A stretch of DNA of 64,000 nucleotides from Amaranthus tricolor (lineage: Eukaryota; Streptophyta; Magnoliopsida; Caryophyllales; Amaranthaceae), in the NCBI RefSeq assembly GCF_026212465.1, contig NC_080055.1, forward strand, positions 20,288,569 through 20,352,568, in the 5' to 3' direction. The position numbers were made by a program, and so were the translations under genes. Below the pieces are notes generated by a model. That model made no database searches, was not told the DNA's origin, and worked only from the letters and a program-made list of their open reading frames with translations. This document shows positions 13,401 through 24,928 of the stretch, in pieces; the stretch's first letter is position 1, and every line of letters starts with the position of its first letter.

Positions 13401-16400
13401 ACAATATAAGGAAAGAAATTTTAAAAGATATTCAATTCTGAGTGTAGTAATTTCACTGGCTGAACAACATAGTGATCTTGTCTGGAAAAATCATAATATA
13501 AGACCTTTCGGATCTTTGGCTGTCTGTGAGACACATTCTACAAAAACACATGTGCCTGAAGCACATGCTATTGAAAATAAAGTTAGTGGAAATTATAATA
13601 ACCGTGGTAGAGGATGAAAATTTCCGAGAAAGAGGAAGAGGATGAGGACAAGGACAAGGACAAGGTCGTGGAAATTTTAATGGGCATGGTTGAAAGTTTC
13701 AAGGATATGGTAGAGGCCACTTTCCCCAAAATTATCAAAATAGTTATTACAATAATATTCGAAAGGAAAAAAATTGGATATCACAACAAAAATAACCATC
13801 AAGAAAGAAAAGAAAGTATTTGTTACAAATGTGGCATGACAGGGCATTGGACACGTACATGTCGTACTGCCAAACATTTGGTGGAGCTGTATCTAGCTTT
13901 CCGGAAAAAAAAAGAAAAAGGTGTAGAAGCAAACTTTAATGAAGCAAGCACCTCAATGGCTAATGTTGATCTTTTCCATAAAACAAGCACATCAATGCCT
14001 AATCTTAATCTGTCGAATTTCTATTTGGATGGTGATGAAAATGAAAAAGACTACAAAAAAGATATTTGAATTATCCTTATTAACAATGCTTTGATGTTTA
14101 TTTAACTGTATTTTCTTTTTTTTTATGATGCGATTTTTCTTCATGTATCGATATTATCTAATGTTAATGAATTTTTTTTTCTAATTATCTATTTATTTAA
14201 TATGAAGATATAAATCAATTTGAAAATGGACTTAAATATCAATCAGGATTTTCTATAATTGTAGTTTATGTTGATGATTTAAACATCATTGAAACTCCCA
14301 AAGAGCTTGATCAAACTGCAAAATATCTGATGAAAGAAATTGAAATGAAAGATTATGGGAAAACAAAATTTTGCCTTGGATTACAAATAGAGCACTTAAG
14401 GGGTGAAATTTTTGTGCACCAGTACAACTATACAAAAGAGGTTCTATAAAAAAATATTTTATGGACAAAGCTCATTTGCTAAGCTATCAAATGATAGTCT
14501 GATGATTACATGCAAAAGATTATCCATTTCAACCTTGTGAAGAAGACGAGGAGGTTCTTGGCCCTGAAGTGCCATACATAAGCGCAATTGGAGCCCTGAT
14601 GTATCTAGCTAATAATACAAGACCTGATATTGCTTTCGATGTTAATTTATTAGCTAGGTATAGCAATTTAACCAACAAAGAGACATTGGAGTGGGATAAA
14701 AAATTTGTTGCGTTACCTTCGAAGAACTAAAAATCTCGGATTTTATCAATCAAAACAAGATACCACTCTTGTTGGATACGCAGATGTTGGATACTTATCA
14801 GATCCACATAAGGCTAAATCACTAAATGGATATGTATTCACATATGGAGGTACCGCAATATCTTGGAGATCCACAAATCAAACATTGGCTGCTACATTAT
14901 CAAACCATGCAGAATTGATCGCCCTTTATGAAACAAGTAGAGAATGCATTTGGTTAAGGTCAGTAATTGGTCATATTCAAGAAGAATGTAGAATAAGCAC
15001 GATAACAAATTCTCCAACTATAATTTACGAAGATAATACCGCTTGTATTGAACAAGTTAGTGAAGGCTTCATAAAAGAGGATAGAACCAAACACCTAGCA
15101 CCTAAACTTTTCTTCGCACATGACCTTTAGAAGGATAAAATAGTAGATGTCAAACAAATTCAATCAAGCGAATATCTTGTAAATTTGTTCACAAAGTCCC
15201 TTTCATCAAGAGGTTAGGGCAACTTGTATATAAAATTGGAATGTGTTATCTACGAGATATATGTTGAAATCAGGGGGAGAATCATACTCACTGCACTCTT
15301 TTTTCCTTCGTTCAGTTTTTTATCCCATTGGGCTTTTCCTGACAAGGTTTTTAATGAGGCAGTATTAAATAGATATACTATAATAATATTTTACTCTTTT
15401 TCATAGTTAGAATGCATTCAAGGGGGAGTTCTCAAGATTACACTATCATTGGAGAGCTTAGTGGATGAGCTTTGTCCATATAAGATCTTTTAAGAACCTG
15501 TATAGTTGGACTGGTGCACAAAGATTCCACCCCTTAAGTGCTTTATTTGTAATCCAAGGCAAAACTTTGTTTTCTCAGGATCTTTCATTTCAAATTCTTT
15601 CATCAGATATTTTGCAGTTTATTCAAGCTCTTTGTGAGTTCTAATGATATTTAAATTATCACAATAAACTGCAAGTATAGAAATCCTGATTGATATTTGA
15701 ATCCATTTCAAAATTTTGATCCATATTTTCATATTAAATAAATGGATAATGAGTTAAAAGAAAATTTCATTAACATAAGATAATATCAATACATAAAGTA
15801 ATATTGCATCATAAGAAAAAGGAAATACAATTCACTAAGTATAGGAGCATTGTTAATAAGAATAATTCATATATCTTTTTCATAGTCTTTTTCATTTTCA
15901 TCACTATCCAAATAGAAGTCTGCGAGATCAAGATTAGGCATTGAAGTGCATGTTTTACTGAAAAGATCAACGTTAGGCATTGAGGTGCTTGCTTCATTAA
16001 AGTTTGCTTCTACACCTGTTCCTTTGTTCTTTTGAGAAGCTAGATACAACTCTACTAAATGTTTGGCAGTACGACATGTACGAGCGCAATGCCCTGTCAT
16101 GCACATTAACAAATACTTTTTTTTCCTTCTTGATGGTTATTTTTGTCGTGATATCCGATTTTTTTCTGCATCGAAAATTATTATTGTAATAACCATTTTG
16201 ATAATTTTGGGAAAATGGTCTCCACTGTATCCTTGAAACTTTTTACCATGCCATTAAAATTTCCACGACCTTGTCCTCGTCCTCTTCTTCTTCCTCAGAA
16301 ATTTCCACGTCCTCACCACGGTTATTATAATTTCCACGAGCTTTATTTTCAACATGTGATTTAGGCACATGTGTTTTCGTAGAATGTGTGTTACGGACAG

Positions 16401-19400
16401 CCAAAGATCCAAGAGGTCTCATATTATGATTTTTTCAAACAAGATCATTATGTTGTTCAGCTAGTGAAAGTACTACACTCAGATCTGAATATCTTTTAAA
16501 ATTTCTTTCCCTATATTGTTGTTACAGAATAATATTTGATGGATGAAAAGTAGATAAAGTGAGTTCATTCATTTCTGCATCAGTCATTGGGTGCTCAAAA
16601 TATTTCAACATTGATGTAATTTTGTATAATGTTGAATCATACTCGCAGAGAGTTTTTTAATCTAAAAATCTTAAATTTCTCCTCTCATGGCTAGCTTGTG
16701 GAAGAAACACCCTTTGATGGTGATAAAATCTTTTAACAAGGGAGTCCCACAAAGTTTTGTGATCTTTTATGAATAAATATTCCGATTTGTGGCTATCATG
16801 TATGTGATGCCTTGAGGACTAAGGCTTTCGCCTTTTCTTGATTTGTGGCTACCCTTTTGGTAGCTTGAGTTCCATTTGTTTGATCCTATTCTTTTACTTT
16901 CAATACAGTATGTCAAGTCCTTGAATTTCTAAATTCATGATGGCATCTTCATTCCATACTAAGAATTTTTGTCCAATGAATTCTAATATGTTGAATAGTC
17001 CTTTGGTAACCTTTGCCATACTTGCTACATAATATATAATTATTTTGTAAGTATATGACAATATAATAATTCATATTTTTTCATAATAATAAACCATAAG
17101 AAAAATGATGATATTTTAATTTTATGATATTCTCCCTTTTGGTTTATTATTATGAATTAGTTGTAGATAATAAGGTAGATATAAATTACAAACAAGAGAA
17201 AAAATCAACATGAAGAAGAAAAAATAGATACAATTAGAGACAATAAATGCTAGAGAGAGTAAAAGTAAAAAAGCATACACACAATATAATAGTACAATTT
17301 AACAAACAAAATGCACTAATGAACAAAAAAAATGACAAAGAAAATCATGTGCATCTTGTTGCTTCTTCTTTAAAATAAATCACTTGTTCATAATTATTAT
17401 AAGTCCTAATGCAACAAAAAGGATCACCAAAGCCATGATTAAGGAGATATATAATTTGAGTTCGAAAAATTTGTCTTCAAATCCAAAAGTATTGGAAGAG
17501 GAAGAGAAGGGTTGTTTTTATGATGAGAGTACATTGTCGGTGGATGGAGGAAGGAGAAGGAGGGTTTTTGATATAAAGGGTAAGGATGGAGGGATAAGAG
17601 GTATGTGGTAAAAAAAATTGGGTAATCTGTCTTTTATAGAGGGTTATCCCAAACTGTAAAATATACCGTATTATTTTGGTATACTTTAAAAAATATGTAA
17701 AGTAAAAAAGTAAACGAATAAATGCACATAAGATATAAATGCAATACGTAAAAAAATAAATATGCACATATAAAATATACGAGAATGAAAAATAAATAAT
17801 ACTAAACGTCCATTTAGGCGGTAAAAGAAAAAAATTAGCCAGCCATATAGGCGATTTAAAAGAAAATAATAACAAAAGAAATAAATAATACTAATCATCC
17901 GTTTAGGTGGTAAAAAAGATAATTAACCAACCATATAGGCGGTATAGAAGAAAATAATAACAAAAGTTGGTTATTTGTCTTGCAATGTTCATTATCAAGT
18001 TCTCCTTCATCATTTTTAATTCTTTTATTACTTGATGTGTGTTTATTTTCAGTTGCTGTTGTTGGATTTTTATTAGTTGGTTGTGTTGACGAATTATTTG
18101 TAGGTGGTACTGGTTGAATATTAGTTGGTGGTACTAGTGGATAATAAGTTGGTTGTATATGTGAATTACGAGTTGGTGGTACTGGTGGACCATTAGTATT
18201 ATTAGGATTATTATGTCGGAGCTGATTTAAATCAGTCCTTGCTAGGTTTGTAGTGAAGGGTATGGAATTATGCTCAATAATAAAATATAAAAATGAGTTG
18301 GAAACACCTTGGATGACAATGTTAATACCATTTGATTGTTGGTCCATTTGTGGGTACCGATAAAAGAAAAAAATGCTTAATTAGGTTTAAAAAAACATTT
18401 ACCTTCTTAAGTATTAAGGGTAAAGCTAGTGATGATAATGTGTTAAAACTTAGAGAGAATGAAGAGAAAGTAGGATGAGTAAACGATAGAAGATAGAATG
18501 TTTTTACTCATTGGTGTGATTTCTTACTTGGTGAACTTGCTTATTATAAGCAAAACAAAACAAGTGGATGCTATTATAAGCAAAACAAAATATAATTTAC
18601 TATAGTGTTTTGTGTTAGTGATCATTTGGAAACAGCTATACCAAATTTGGATTTAGAAATGACTTTTTGTAGTGTATTTTTTTTTCTATTGAATATTCAG
18701 AGAACTTTCATTCACTTGCTATCCTAATGCTTCTTGAGTCTTGACTTTTCCTATAAATAGATTGAACAACAGAGCCTTGATCTCAAAAGACTGAAACCCA
18801 ACAAAAACGTAAAAGAAAAATCTCAAGGTAATATTCTACAAGAAACTCCATTTTATATAAAAGCTATGTTTGAACTAACATACTAGCACAAATTATGATC
18901 CTTAAAATCATAAGAATCAAACACTGCCAGGAAATTTAAAAGCAAGTTAAGAATTGCAGACTAAAACATTTCCCCATATGAAAGCAAACCCCCAATTGGG
19001 TAACACATTATTACATCATCTTCATAGAATTCATGAACTACAGTAATGTATCCATGTAGGCATACAAAAAGAGACTGACATATTTAATGAAGCTTGACTC
19101 CCTGGGATGAGCTTTCAATCAGCGAATATTATAAGTAATGGCCTGGGGACTGTAGCTTAAAATCACAATCTTTATCCCAAGTGAATAATCAAGGCATTTG
19201 TATGGTAAAAGAAATTCGGAGCATGTAGAGAATTAGAGAGATAATAGAGTTTCCAGACATCAGCAATATTAACAGGATCGTTAACCTTGATTAAAAAATC
19301 GGATTAAAAAGGTTCATCATAAGGACAACAACATTCAAGGATTCTTCCAAGAGAAACTCTTCTTCATTGTAATTTGTAGCTAGCTTTTGCCTACTTGTTA

Positions 19401-22400
19401 ACTCTATCTATGGTGCTTTAGGTGTGAGTCACAATGTTGATGAATTGATTAAACAGAAATCCTTACCTAGAATTTTGGCCCAAATTATCCTCGTCTCCCT
19501 ACTGCTTTGACCACAATGAACTCAACTGTTTTGTTTGAGTAGCTTAGCTTCAATCAAACATAATTATATACGTAATGATTTTGCAACAAAAGCTATCAAT
19601 CTTATTATTTCAACCTCCAAAGAGATTGAATCAAAGAGAAATAGTATTGAGGCACAGTCGCTTCTTTCACCTACAAGCAAACGTATAAAAGCATAGAAAA
19701 CGGTTTTGCGAACCACACGAAAACTTGTTCATAAGATACTACTCCGTTCGTCTCAAAGAGTGAATCAAAGAGAAAGGGAGTGATTCTTACGGTAAGTATG
19801 GGAGGTTGTGAAGATGTGATGTTAAAGGAAGAGACATAACAAAATTGTGCAAATGATATTAAAAGAGATTTTAAATGTGTGATTGAGATTAAAAGAAGGT
19901 GGTGGGCTCCATTTTCAAATAAGGGAATAATGCAAAATGAGAGAGACAAACTCAAAATGCAAATTGATAGGAATTGATGCAAATTGAGTGAGACAGAGGG
20001 AGTATATATTATTCATTCTACAAGTAACCTAATTGAGTTGCTAACAGAGTTACAGAGGTACCAAGAGAATTATTAGGGCATAATATACAAGAACAAATAA
20101 GAAAATGCTACAATAAAAATAACCAAAAATCTAAAAGTTAACAAATTACCAAGGTTTGGGCTGCTTTTTAAGCATAATTCATGGATCCTTAATTGCTCCT
20201 TATTGACTCCACAAAGCCCCTGAAGAAGAATCTCAAGCGCTTCCACATGCTGCAACACAAAAGTTGTAGTGAGAAATGATTCAAGCAATGCAGAGGTTGT
20301 GTAAATCATCATGACAATCCCAATTATATAAAGATAAATTTAATCTAAATTTGAGAGGGGAGAAGGAGAAATGCAAGTCTGCAAATGCTTCAACGCACAT
20401 TCAAAGGTATGTAGGTTCTACATGGACATTGAATAAGTTATCTAGTCATTATTTTTGGTCAAAAGTGTCAAAAAATAAGGTTAATGAACTCAACCATCTT
20501 CTTACTTTCCTCCTCATTGGCTACTAAGTCAACCCTCCCCCCTTCCTCCCTTGCCTCTAACTTTATCCTTCTCCTACCTTTTTCTATACATTACCGGATG
20601 CAATCATAGTGTAAAAATGTAGTTATGGTTGCGATTGCGGTAACGGACGATGATGCGTTAACGAAAGTGTTATGATTATCTTAAAGCCTAAAAACCACAA
20701 GATATCTTGATACGGCACAAAATGTTGCTTTTTACACCTTTACTAGGTTGTGGCCGAAAATTCTTTACAACACGTCTGATGCGATGCGATATAACCTTAT
20801 TTTTACATTATGGATACAATAACACCCCTTGAACTTGTAATGGAAGCTCAACTTCATAAAGCAAGTATTACATGTGTATAAAGCACATTGTTCAGGCCCA
20901 TCAGCACATGGACGCTAATAAGTAGAAGTTTACCCGCTTCATGACTTATTTCCCTCCTTCCTTTCTCCCTCTATGCAGCTATATCATGTGAATATATCAT
21001 GTGAATATATCCATCACCTACCCACCACCATGGAGGGTACCCGCCAGAGCCGTCTTGAAAATTTTGGGGGCCTAGTGCAAAATTTTTATTTTACGCCTTA
21101 TTTATAGTAAATATATTTATCTATAAACTTTACATATTTCTTTTTTTGATTAACTTTTTCATATACTGTTGAAAAAAGGGGCTCTGTGCGGTCGATCACC
21201 TAGCACACCCTCAAAGACCCCCCTGGTACCCGCATGAATACATATCCAAAATCATCGCCATCCACGATCTAGCTAGATCATGGTCATATATGCCTAACAT
21301 CCACATTATACCCACACAATCCCCCTTCATACTTGCCTTGTCGTCATCCCAACCCATATCTAACAAAACATTATTAATAGATATTATATGATACATGATG
21401 CCTGACTATAAAACACCAAACTTAACACTAGACTACATATATAACCCCTAAGTTTGCCAAAGCACACTTTGCATCTATCACAGCCAAAAACTTCAATGTG
21501 CTTGATTCCCTTTCAAAAATTCCCCACTAACCAATCAAAAAACCTAAACTATAATTTTAATAGTGTAGAAAGAAATGATACTTGATTACTGGAGCATTAG
21601 TAAATGTAAGGAAAGATAATGATATAAAATCCACATTGAGAGCAAAATGTGAAAACTCTTTATACCATATACCAAGCCAATTATGTCACTATAATCCAGA
21701 ACCATTTACCAAGCAAATTATGTCACTATTGCTCAAAAGGAGTTAGTTAAATATCAACATAGTAAAACAATATCCTTCAATTGAAAAATTATATCTTTAT
21801 GATTTCTTTGGTCCAAAGAGAATATCCTTTTACCTAGAGAAAAAATAATAACCTTATATCAACAATAATTTTTAGATAAGCTCATATATTTTTAAAATTT
21901 TCCAAACTCAAGGAATCATGCCAGGTGTTAAAAAACCCTGCCATTGTCACCTATTTATGTTATAAGGAGCCACGGAAAAATTTAAACAAATTAAGAGTAG
22001 ATAGGAGAGCTTGTGAGGAGAATAGTTCTAGAAGCAATTAGTGTAACGTTCTGTAAGGGAGGGTGATAAGCAAGGGAGTGGTTAGTGTTGGTAATAGATA
22101 GTTGTAAAGCAAGAAGAGAAAGATCCACTCTGAATTTGAGATCATTTACCGATTACCTTTGCGTTATAGAGCCTGAACTTATATAAAATCACCTTAGAAT
22201 AGTCCTGGTGACCACTAGCCTAAAATACCAAGAAATTTCTGTTAAAATAGTGAGCTTGACCTTGTGACTTATCCCTCCCTTACCCTTAACACTACCTTCA
22301 ATAGCCTCCAGGCTAACCACCAATTCACTATCCCTACCTATGCCATATATGCTGCACTCCCTCAATCACCACCATCAGTTTTTTTCCCTTGAACCAGTCA

Positions 22401-24928
22401 CAACCACTTCTGCTTCAACCCAAGATACCACTTTACATCACACCATTATCTCTCCAAAATAAACCTCGTTGATTTCCTCTTTAAACATGCCATAGTGCAA
22501 AATTACGGTAATGGTCACAGTTGCATAACAGATACAGTGATACGGTCACGCGGGTGATTCGATTATTATATCGCCAAATAATGGCCTAAACAATGAAATA
22601 TCGCTAAAAACAGCCTAAAAAGCAGGGTTTATTTACACCTTTACGATAGGGGTAATACCGGTTTGGTAAATTTGACAATTCGGACGATTTGATATGATAC
22701 GGCCTTGTTTTTGCACAATGTTCCATGCCTAACATCACAATCACAATTCACACCAGTAAAAAGTGCACCATTTTTTTAGAATTTTGAAAGAGTAAAGGAG
22801 TTCAATCCAATGGATGAGAGAAAGGTACAAATGGAGATATCAAAGTCCTTCTATCATATAATGTGGCAAATACAATGTCTCAAAAAATGAAAACATAATT
22901 CAAAAAGCTTCCAAAAGCAGGAAGCAAAATAAGTTCCATTTCAAAATTTAGCATTCCATGACTTAGCACAATTTTATGATGCAAAATAATTTCCTAGAAC
23001 AATGCTCGACATTTACCATGCATTATGCACCACTACTAATAATTTTCACATTCTTTGATTTGCATAATCATACCCCATTTTCCAAATATTCCCATAGTAG
23101 AAATGTATGACAACACTTGTATATAATTATTCCACAAAAAATATTATCCCCAACACTTTCTCAAGCAATACCCAAATCTCACCCGAAACTTCATTGTTCA
23201 TCATGCATAGGCCACCTAGATTGAAACGAGTCGCATACGGGAATGAAAACAAATGACACGGGGACAAAAAAAAATTTAAAAACTAGAATAGATGAGTACG
23301 ACTTATTATTAATTGAAGCACCCCGTATCATTCTCGGTACATAGACGTTTTGGATACTGGGATGGGTAGATGATGAAGTATTTTGCAGCTGGTCATCATA
23401 ATTTGCTCCTTACTTGGAACCAGCTACTATCCTTTCTCTTATTTTGAGCCCCTATATAAACTAAACCACCACAACCCTGCAAGTAGCTAGGAAGAATCAT
23501 AATTACTAAGAAGATGAGAATCCAAACTTAGGGAAAGAGAGATAAAAAAAAGTACCTAGGAAGAATCATGGAAGAAAATGAGTACATAGATTGTAATTGT
23601 GGAATAAATTTTGGATACAAGAAATCACATGGCGAGAGAGGGTAAATTGAACTGCTATTAATTGGGGCGCTTCTCACAGAAAGAAAGAAGAAATAGAGAA
23701 CAGAGTGCTCTAAAAAAGGGCAGAAATTGACCAATAACATGTGGCTATAAGCTAGAAGATTTTGTCTAAATGTCCACATGAAAAGATGCCTCTTAAAGTA
23801 AGCATTGTTCTTAAATTATTAAATTCATTAAAGTTACTACCTTTAACACAAGCCACTTTATCCCAGATTTCTCCACTCATGTTTACCCACGACAGCTCTA
23901 GAGAATTTTTTATTTTGAGCATTTCCTTCACTTCACTTAAAAAGTATTATGGGATTTCTTAGAGATTTACACATTCCTAACTTACAAAGAGTATTCATAG
24001 AATACTACGAATGATATTCGAATCCTTGAGTTGCAAAATGCTAGTCTTCTCAAAAGGTTGTAAACATTATTCCTGAAGAGTTACAAAATAACAAACACTT
24101 CATAGCAGTACAATTGTGCGTCCCCTCCATGGAATGGAAAACTGCACGTTACGTTATATAACAGTCATTATGTAACCTATTTAAGAGTTGTCCCGACATT
24201 AAATCTCAATATATAACGATACATAATTTTCACGGTCAAAACGCCATATTGACCGTTACATAACGTGTAACGCCCGATATTTCAACGATACAACGATATT
24301 TCATCGTTAAAACGTTATTTGTCCCGAAGAGGTTATAGAATAATTTCTTCCAACATCTTTCTAAAATGTTGAAAAAGTTATTATAATATCTCGTTAAAAT
24401 TTCATTAATACCAGTCAACTATAGTTACCTATAATAATAATAATTGTTAAACAATATAATTAGCTAATAAATTAATTAGTTATCTACTAAAAGTACTTCA
24501 TATAGTGCAAATAAAATAACTATAGGCATATTATTGCATAATAAAAATATTCCACCGGCAAAAATACTGTTATAAGTTCAAAACTCTCATTATGTGATTT
24601 TATTTCAAAAATCCACACCGCATGACCACGATTCGCGTTATTATTCCATTTTAGCTATTTTTCGCAAGCACATCTGTGAACGTGTTTTTTTCCATTGTCC
24701 ACTCCCTATTATATATAGTGTCTAAGGGTGAACATATTTTGTGTGCTCCTGAGAAGCTATAATTTTTATCACGTACAATATTCTAGATTAAGCTACCTTT
24801 AGAAAAAATAGTGCACAATAGAAGCAAATTCAACCTAGAAAACTAGGAAGAAAAAAAAATATAGATCAAGAAAACGTTGCCACAAAGTTCACCTGGGTCT
24901 CAATAATTCCCTGAACAACACACTCCAT
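7405..24928 (-). CDS. MED18: Mediator of RNA polymerase II transcription subunit 18 (5 exons, 218 aa)
   Basis: Exons in transcript order: 24893-24928, 20150-20249, 8051-8111, 7621-7977, 7405-7507. All introns are GT-AG and the phases join exactly, giving 219 codons including TAG, the usual length for plant MED18 (about 219 aa). MED18 is a head-module subunit of the Mediator complex; with MED20 it bridges transcription factors and RNA polymerase II in the nucleus. Family features seen are the N-terminal MECVVQGIIETQ, the HVEALEILLQGLCG block (residues 13-26), RHIGGAMRGSGAEQISVLVR, the YKLDHELLRVGF beta-barrel region and the C-terminal Ala run with SLMSDGGGTTL. The start is the only ATG of the 12-codon first exon. 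Introns 3 and 4 are short (73 and 113 bp), but intron 1 is 4,643 bp and intron 2 is 12,038 bp, both packed with transposons. The coding exons show no damage, so the gene is probably functional if the long introns are spliced. Confidence 0.95.
8112..10712. other. Proximal part of MED18 intron 2, no gene seen
   Basis: AT-rich intron sequence. About 8980-10060 looks like unclassified repeat DNA, and a 91-codon frame near 10433-10708 has no recognisable similarity. No transposon termini could be defined here. Confidence 0.5.
10900..11085 (+). repeat. Left LTR of the copia composite (186 bp)
   Basis: It starts TGTTAAAATATAATG and ends TTTTAACA (TG...CA). It is followed directly by 'cgttatcaacac', which resembles the internal initiator-tRNA-type primer site used by some copia elements. 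The right arm holds the same LTR in inverted orientation but truncated. Confidence 0.7.
11546..12240. mobile_element. MITE-like DNA element inserted in the left copia arm (695 bp)
   Basis: The ends are GGAGTGTTTGGTAAACA and, inverted, GGGGGTGTTTGGTTAACA, a TIR type found in PIF/Harbinger-like MITEs. The right copia arm (about 17858-17870, read in reverse) keeps the uninterrupted site. Comparing the two shows a 3-4 bp target duplication (TTA, or ATTA). There is no open frame of note. Related ends occur at 39022-39300. Confidence 0.8.
12930..14069 (+). pseudogene. Copia gag remnant (left arm)
   Basis: Reading with frame changes gives a copia-type gag: a UBN2-like region (about 13090-13330, including SLKSEYLFIKDPKTLWDSLV), a linker, a Gly/Arg/basic stretch, and an intact CCHC zinc knuckle CYKCGMTGHWTRTC at about 13819-13860. 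Stops are scattered in the first half; the last open piece is 13614-14069. Gag would form the nucleocapsid and bind RNA. The inverted twin is at 15867-17020. Confidence 0.75.
14210..15230 (+). pseudogene. Copia reverse transcriptase / RNase H remnant (spacer and left arm)
   Basis: It starts inside the RT domain at the VVYVDDLNII active-site box (about 14263) and continues through MKDYGKTKFCLGLQIEH, VPYISAIGALMYLANNTRPDI and the RNase H segment (open 14705-15130, with GYADVGYLSDPHKAKS and YEDNTACIEQ). In-frame stops and frameshifts break it. The integrase and N-terminal RT expected between gag and this point are absent, so the element was already internally deleted. A purine tract typical of copia 3' ends follows at about 15419. 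Confidence 0.8.
15867..17020 (-). pseudogene. Copia gag remnant (right arm, inverted twin)
   Basis: Reverse-strand copy of the gag at 12930-14069. The frame at 15867-16112 holds the C-terminal part (TGHCARTCRTAKHLVELYLAS...). A small deletion removes the first cysteine pair spacing of the zinc knuckle, which is intact in the left copy. Upstream parts are frameshifted. Confidence 0.75.
17895..18347 (-). other. Leader open frame of the inverted copia arm (150 codons)
   Basis: The frame opens with MDQQSNGINIVIQG about 90 bp inside the truncated LTR, contains short repeats of the type PPTN.. (Pro/Thr/Asn-rich) around residues 45-95, and a basic KNDEGE stretch. It lies where the left arm has only broken frames. 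I do not recognise a domain. It may be an element-encoded protein upstream of gag or chance coding in repeated DNA. Confidence 0.3.
18439..18552 (-). repeat. Truncated LTR at the outer end of the right copia arm
   Basis: Inverted copy of the inner part of the LTR at 10900-11085, starting at TGTTAAAACTTAG (plus-strand view) and lost after 'cttattataagc'. About 70 bp of the outer LTR end is replaced by short repeated filler sequence. Confidence 0.65.
18600..19738. other. MED18 intron 2, no gene seen
   Basis: AT-rich intronic DNA between the copia composite and a Stowaway element. No recognisable coding segment or defined repeat was found. Confidence 0.5.
19739..20002. mobile_element. Stowaway-like MITE (264 bp) in MED18 intron 2
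   Basis: Ends are CTACTCCGTTCGTCTC and, inverted, CTCCCTCTGTCTCACTC, flanked by TA on both sides (19737-19738 and 20003-20004). This matches the CTCCCTCCGT-type TIR and TA target of Stowaway (Tc1/mariner) MITEs. It has no coding capacity. Confidence 0.85.
20605..20812. mobile_element. Mutator-type MITE (208 bp) in MED18 intron 1
   Basis: Terminal inverted repeats CATAGTGTAAAAATGTAG and CATAATGTAAAAATAAGG flank a short CG-containing core. The flanks gatgcaat and gatacaat look like an imperfect target duplication of 8-9 bp. The same family recurs at 22491-22720. Confidence 0.65.
21045..21225. mobile_element. hAT-type MITE (181 bp) in MED18 intron 1
   Basis: It is flanked by a perfect 8-bp duplication GTACCCGC (21037-21044 and 21226-21233), the hAT target length. 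Ends are CAGAGCCGTCTTG and, inverted, CAGGGGGGTCTTTG, fitting the CAG-start of hAT TIRs. It is non-coding. Confidence 0.85.
22491..22720. mobile_element. Second copy of the Mutator-type MITE family (230 bp)
   Basis: Ends are CATAGTGCAAAATTACGG and, inverted, CATTGTGCAAAAACAAGG. The internal 'gcctaaaaa', 'tttacacctttac' and 'gatatgatacg' blocks match the order in the element at 20605-20812. The target duplication is unclear. Confidence 0.55.
24110..24330. repeat. Possible further MITE-like segment in MED18 intron 1
   Basis: Repeated 'cgttacgttatataac', 'cgttacataacg' and 'acgatatttcatcg' blocks in direct and inverted order suggest a degraded TIR element. Ends and target duplication could not be fixed. 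Confidence 0.3.

Larger units (their letters stand above)
10900..18560. mobile_element. Inverted (tail-to-tail) Ty1/copia composite inside MED18 intron 2
   Basis: The left half reads on + as LTR (10900-11085), tRNA-like primer site, gag, partial RT and RNase H, and purine tract. The right half, from about 15442, is an inverted copy of the left arm up to about 14498, running back through RT, gag and the leader to a truncated LTR. Landmarks present in both arms in opposite orientation include the 'aagtaagaaatcacaccaat' LTR block (about 11005 and 18520), the 'cctaattaagcat' leader block (about 11140 and 18375), the gag zinc-knuckle region and the RT block. The arms are about 3.5 and 3.1 kb and the spacer is about 943 bp. 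The inverted copy begins about a dozen bases after the polypurine tract at 15419-15428, where a 3' LTR should begin. No integrase domain is present in either half. Confidence 0.8.

Noticed and set aside
10900..18560. Interpretation as two independent copia insertions in opposite orientation
   Set aside because: The second copy starts exactly next to the polypurine tract and lacks its own 3' portion and target duplication, so a single rearranged unit is simpler, though not proven.
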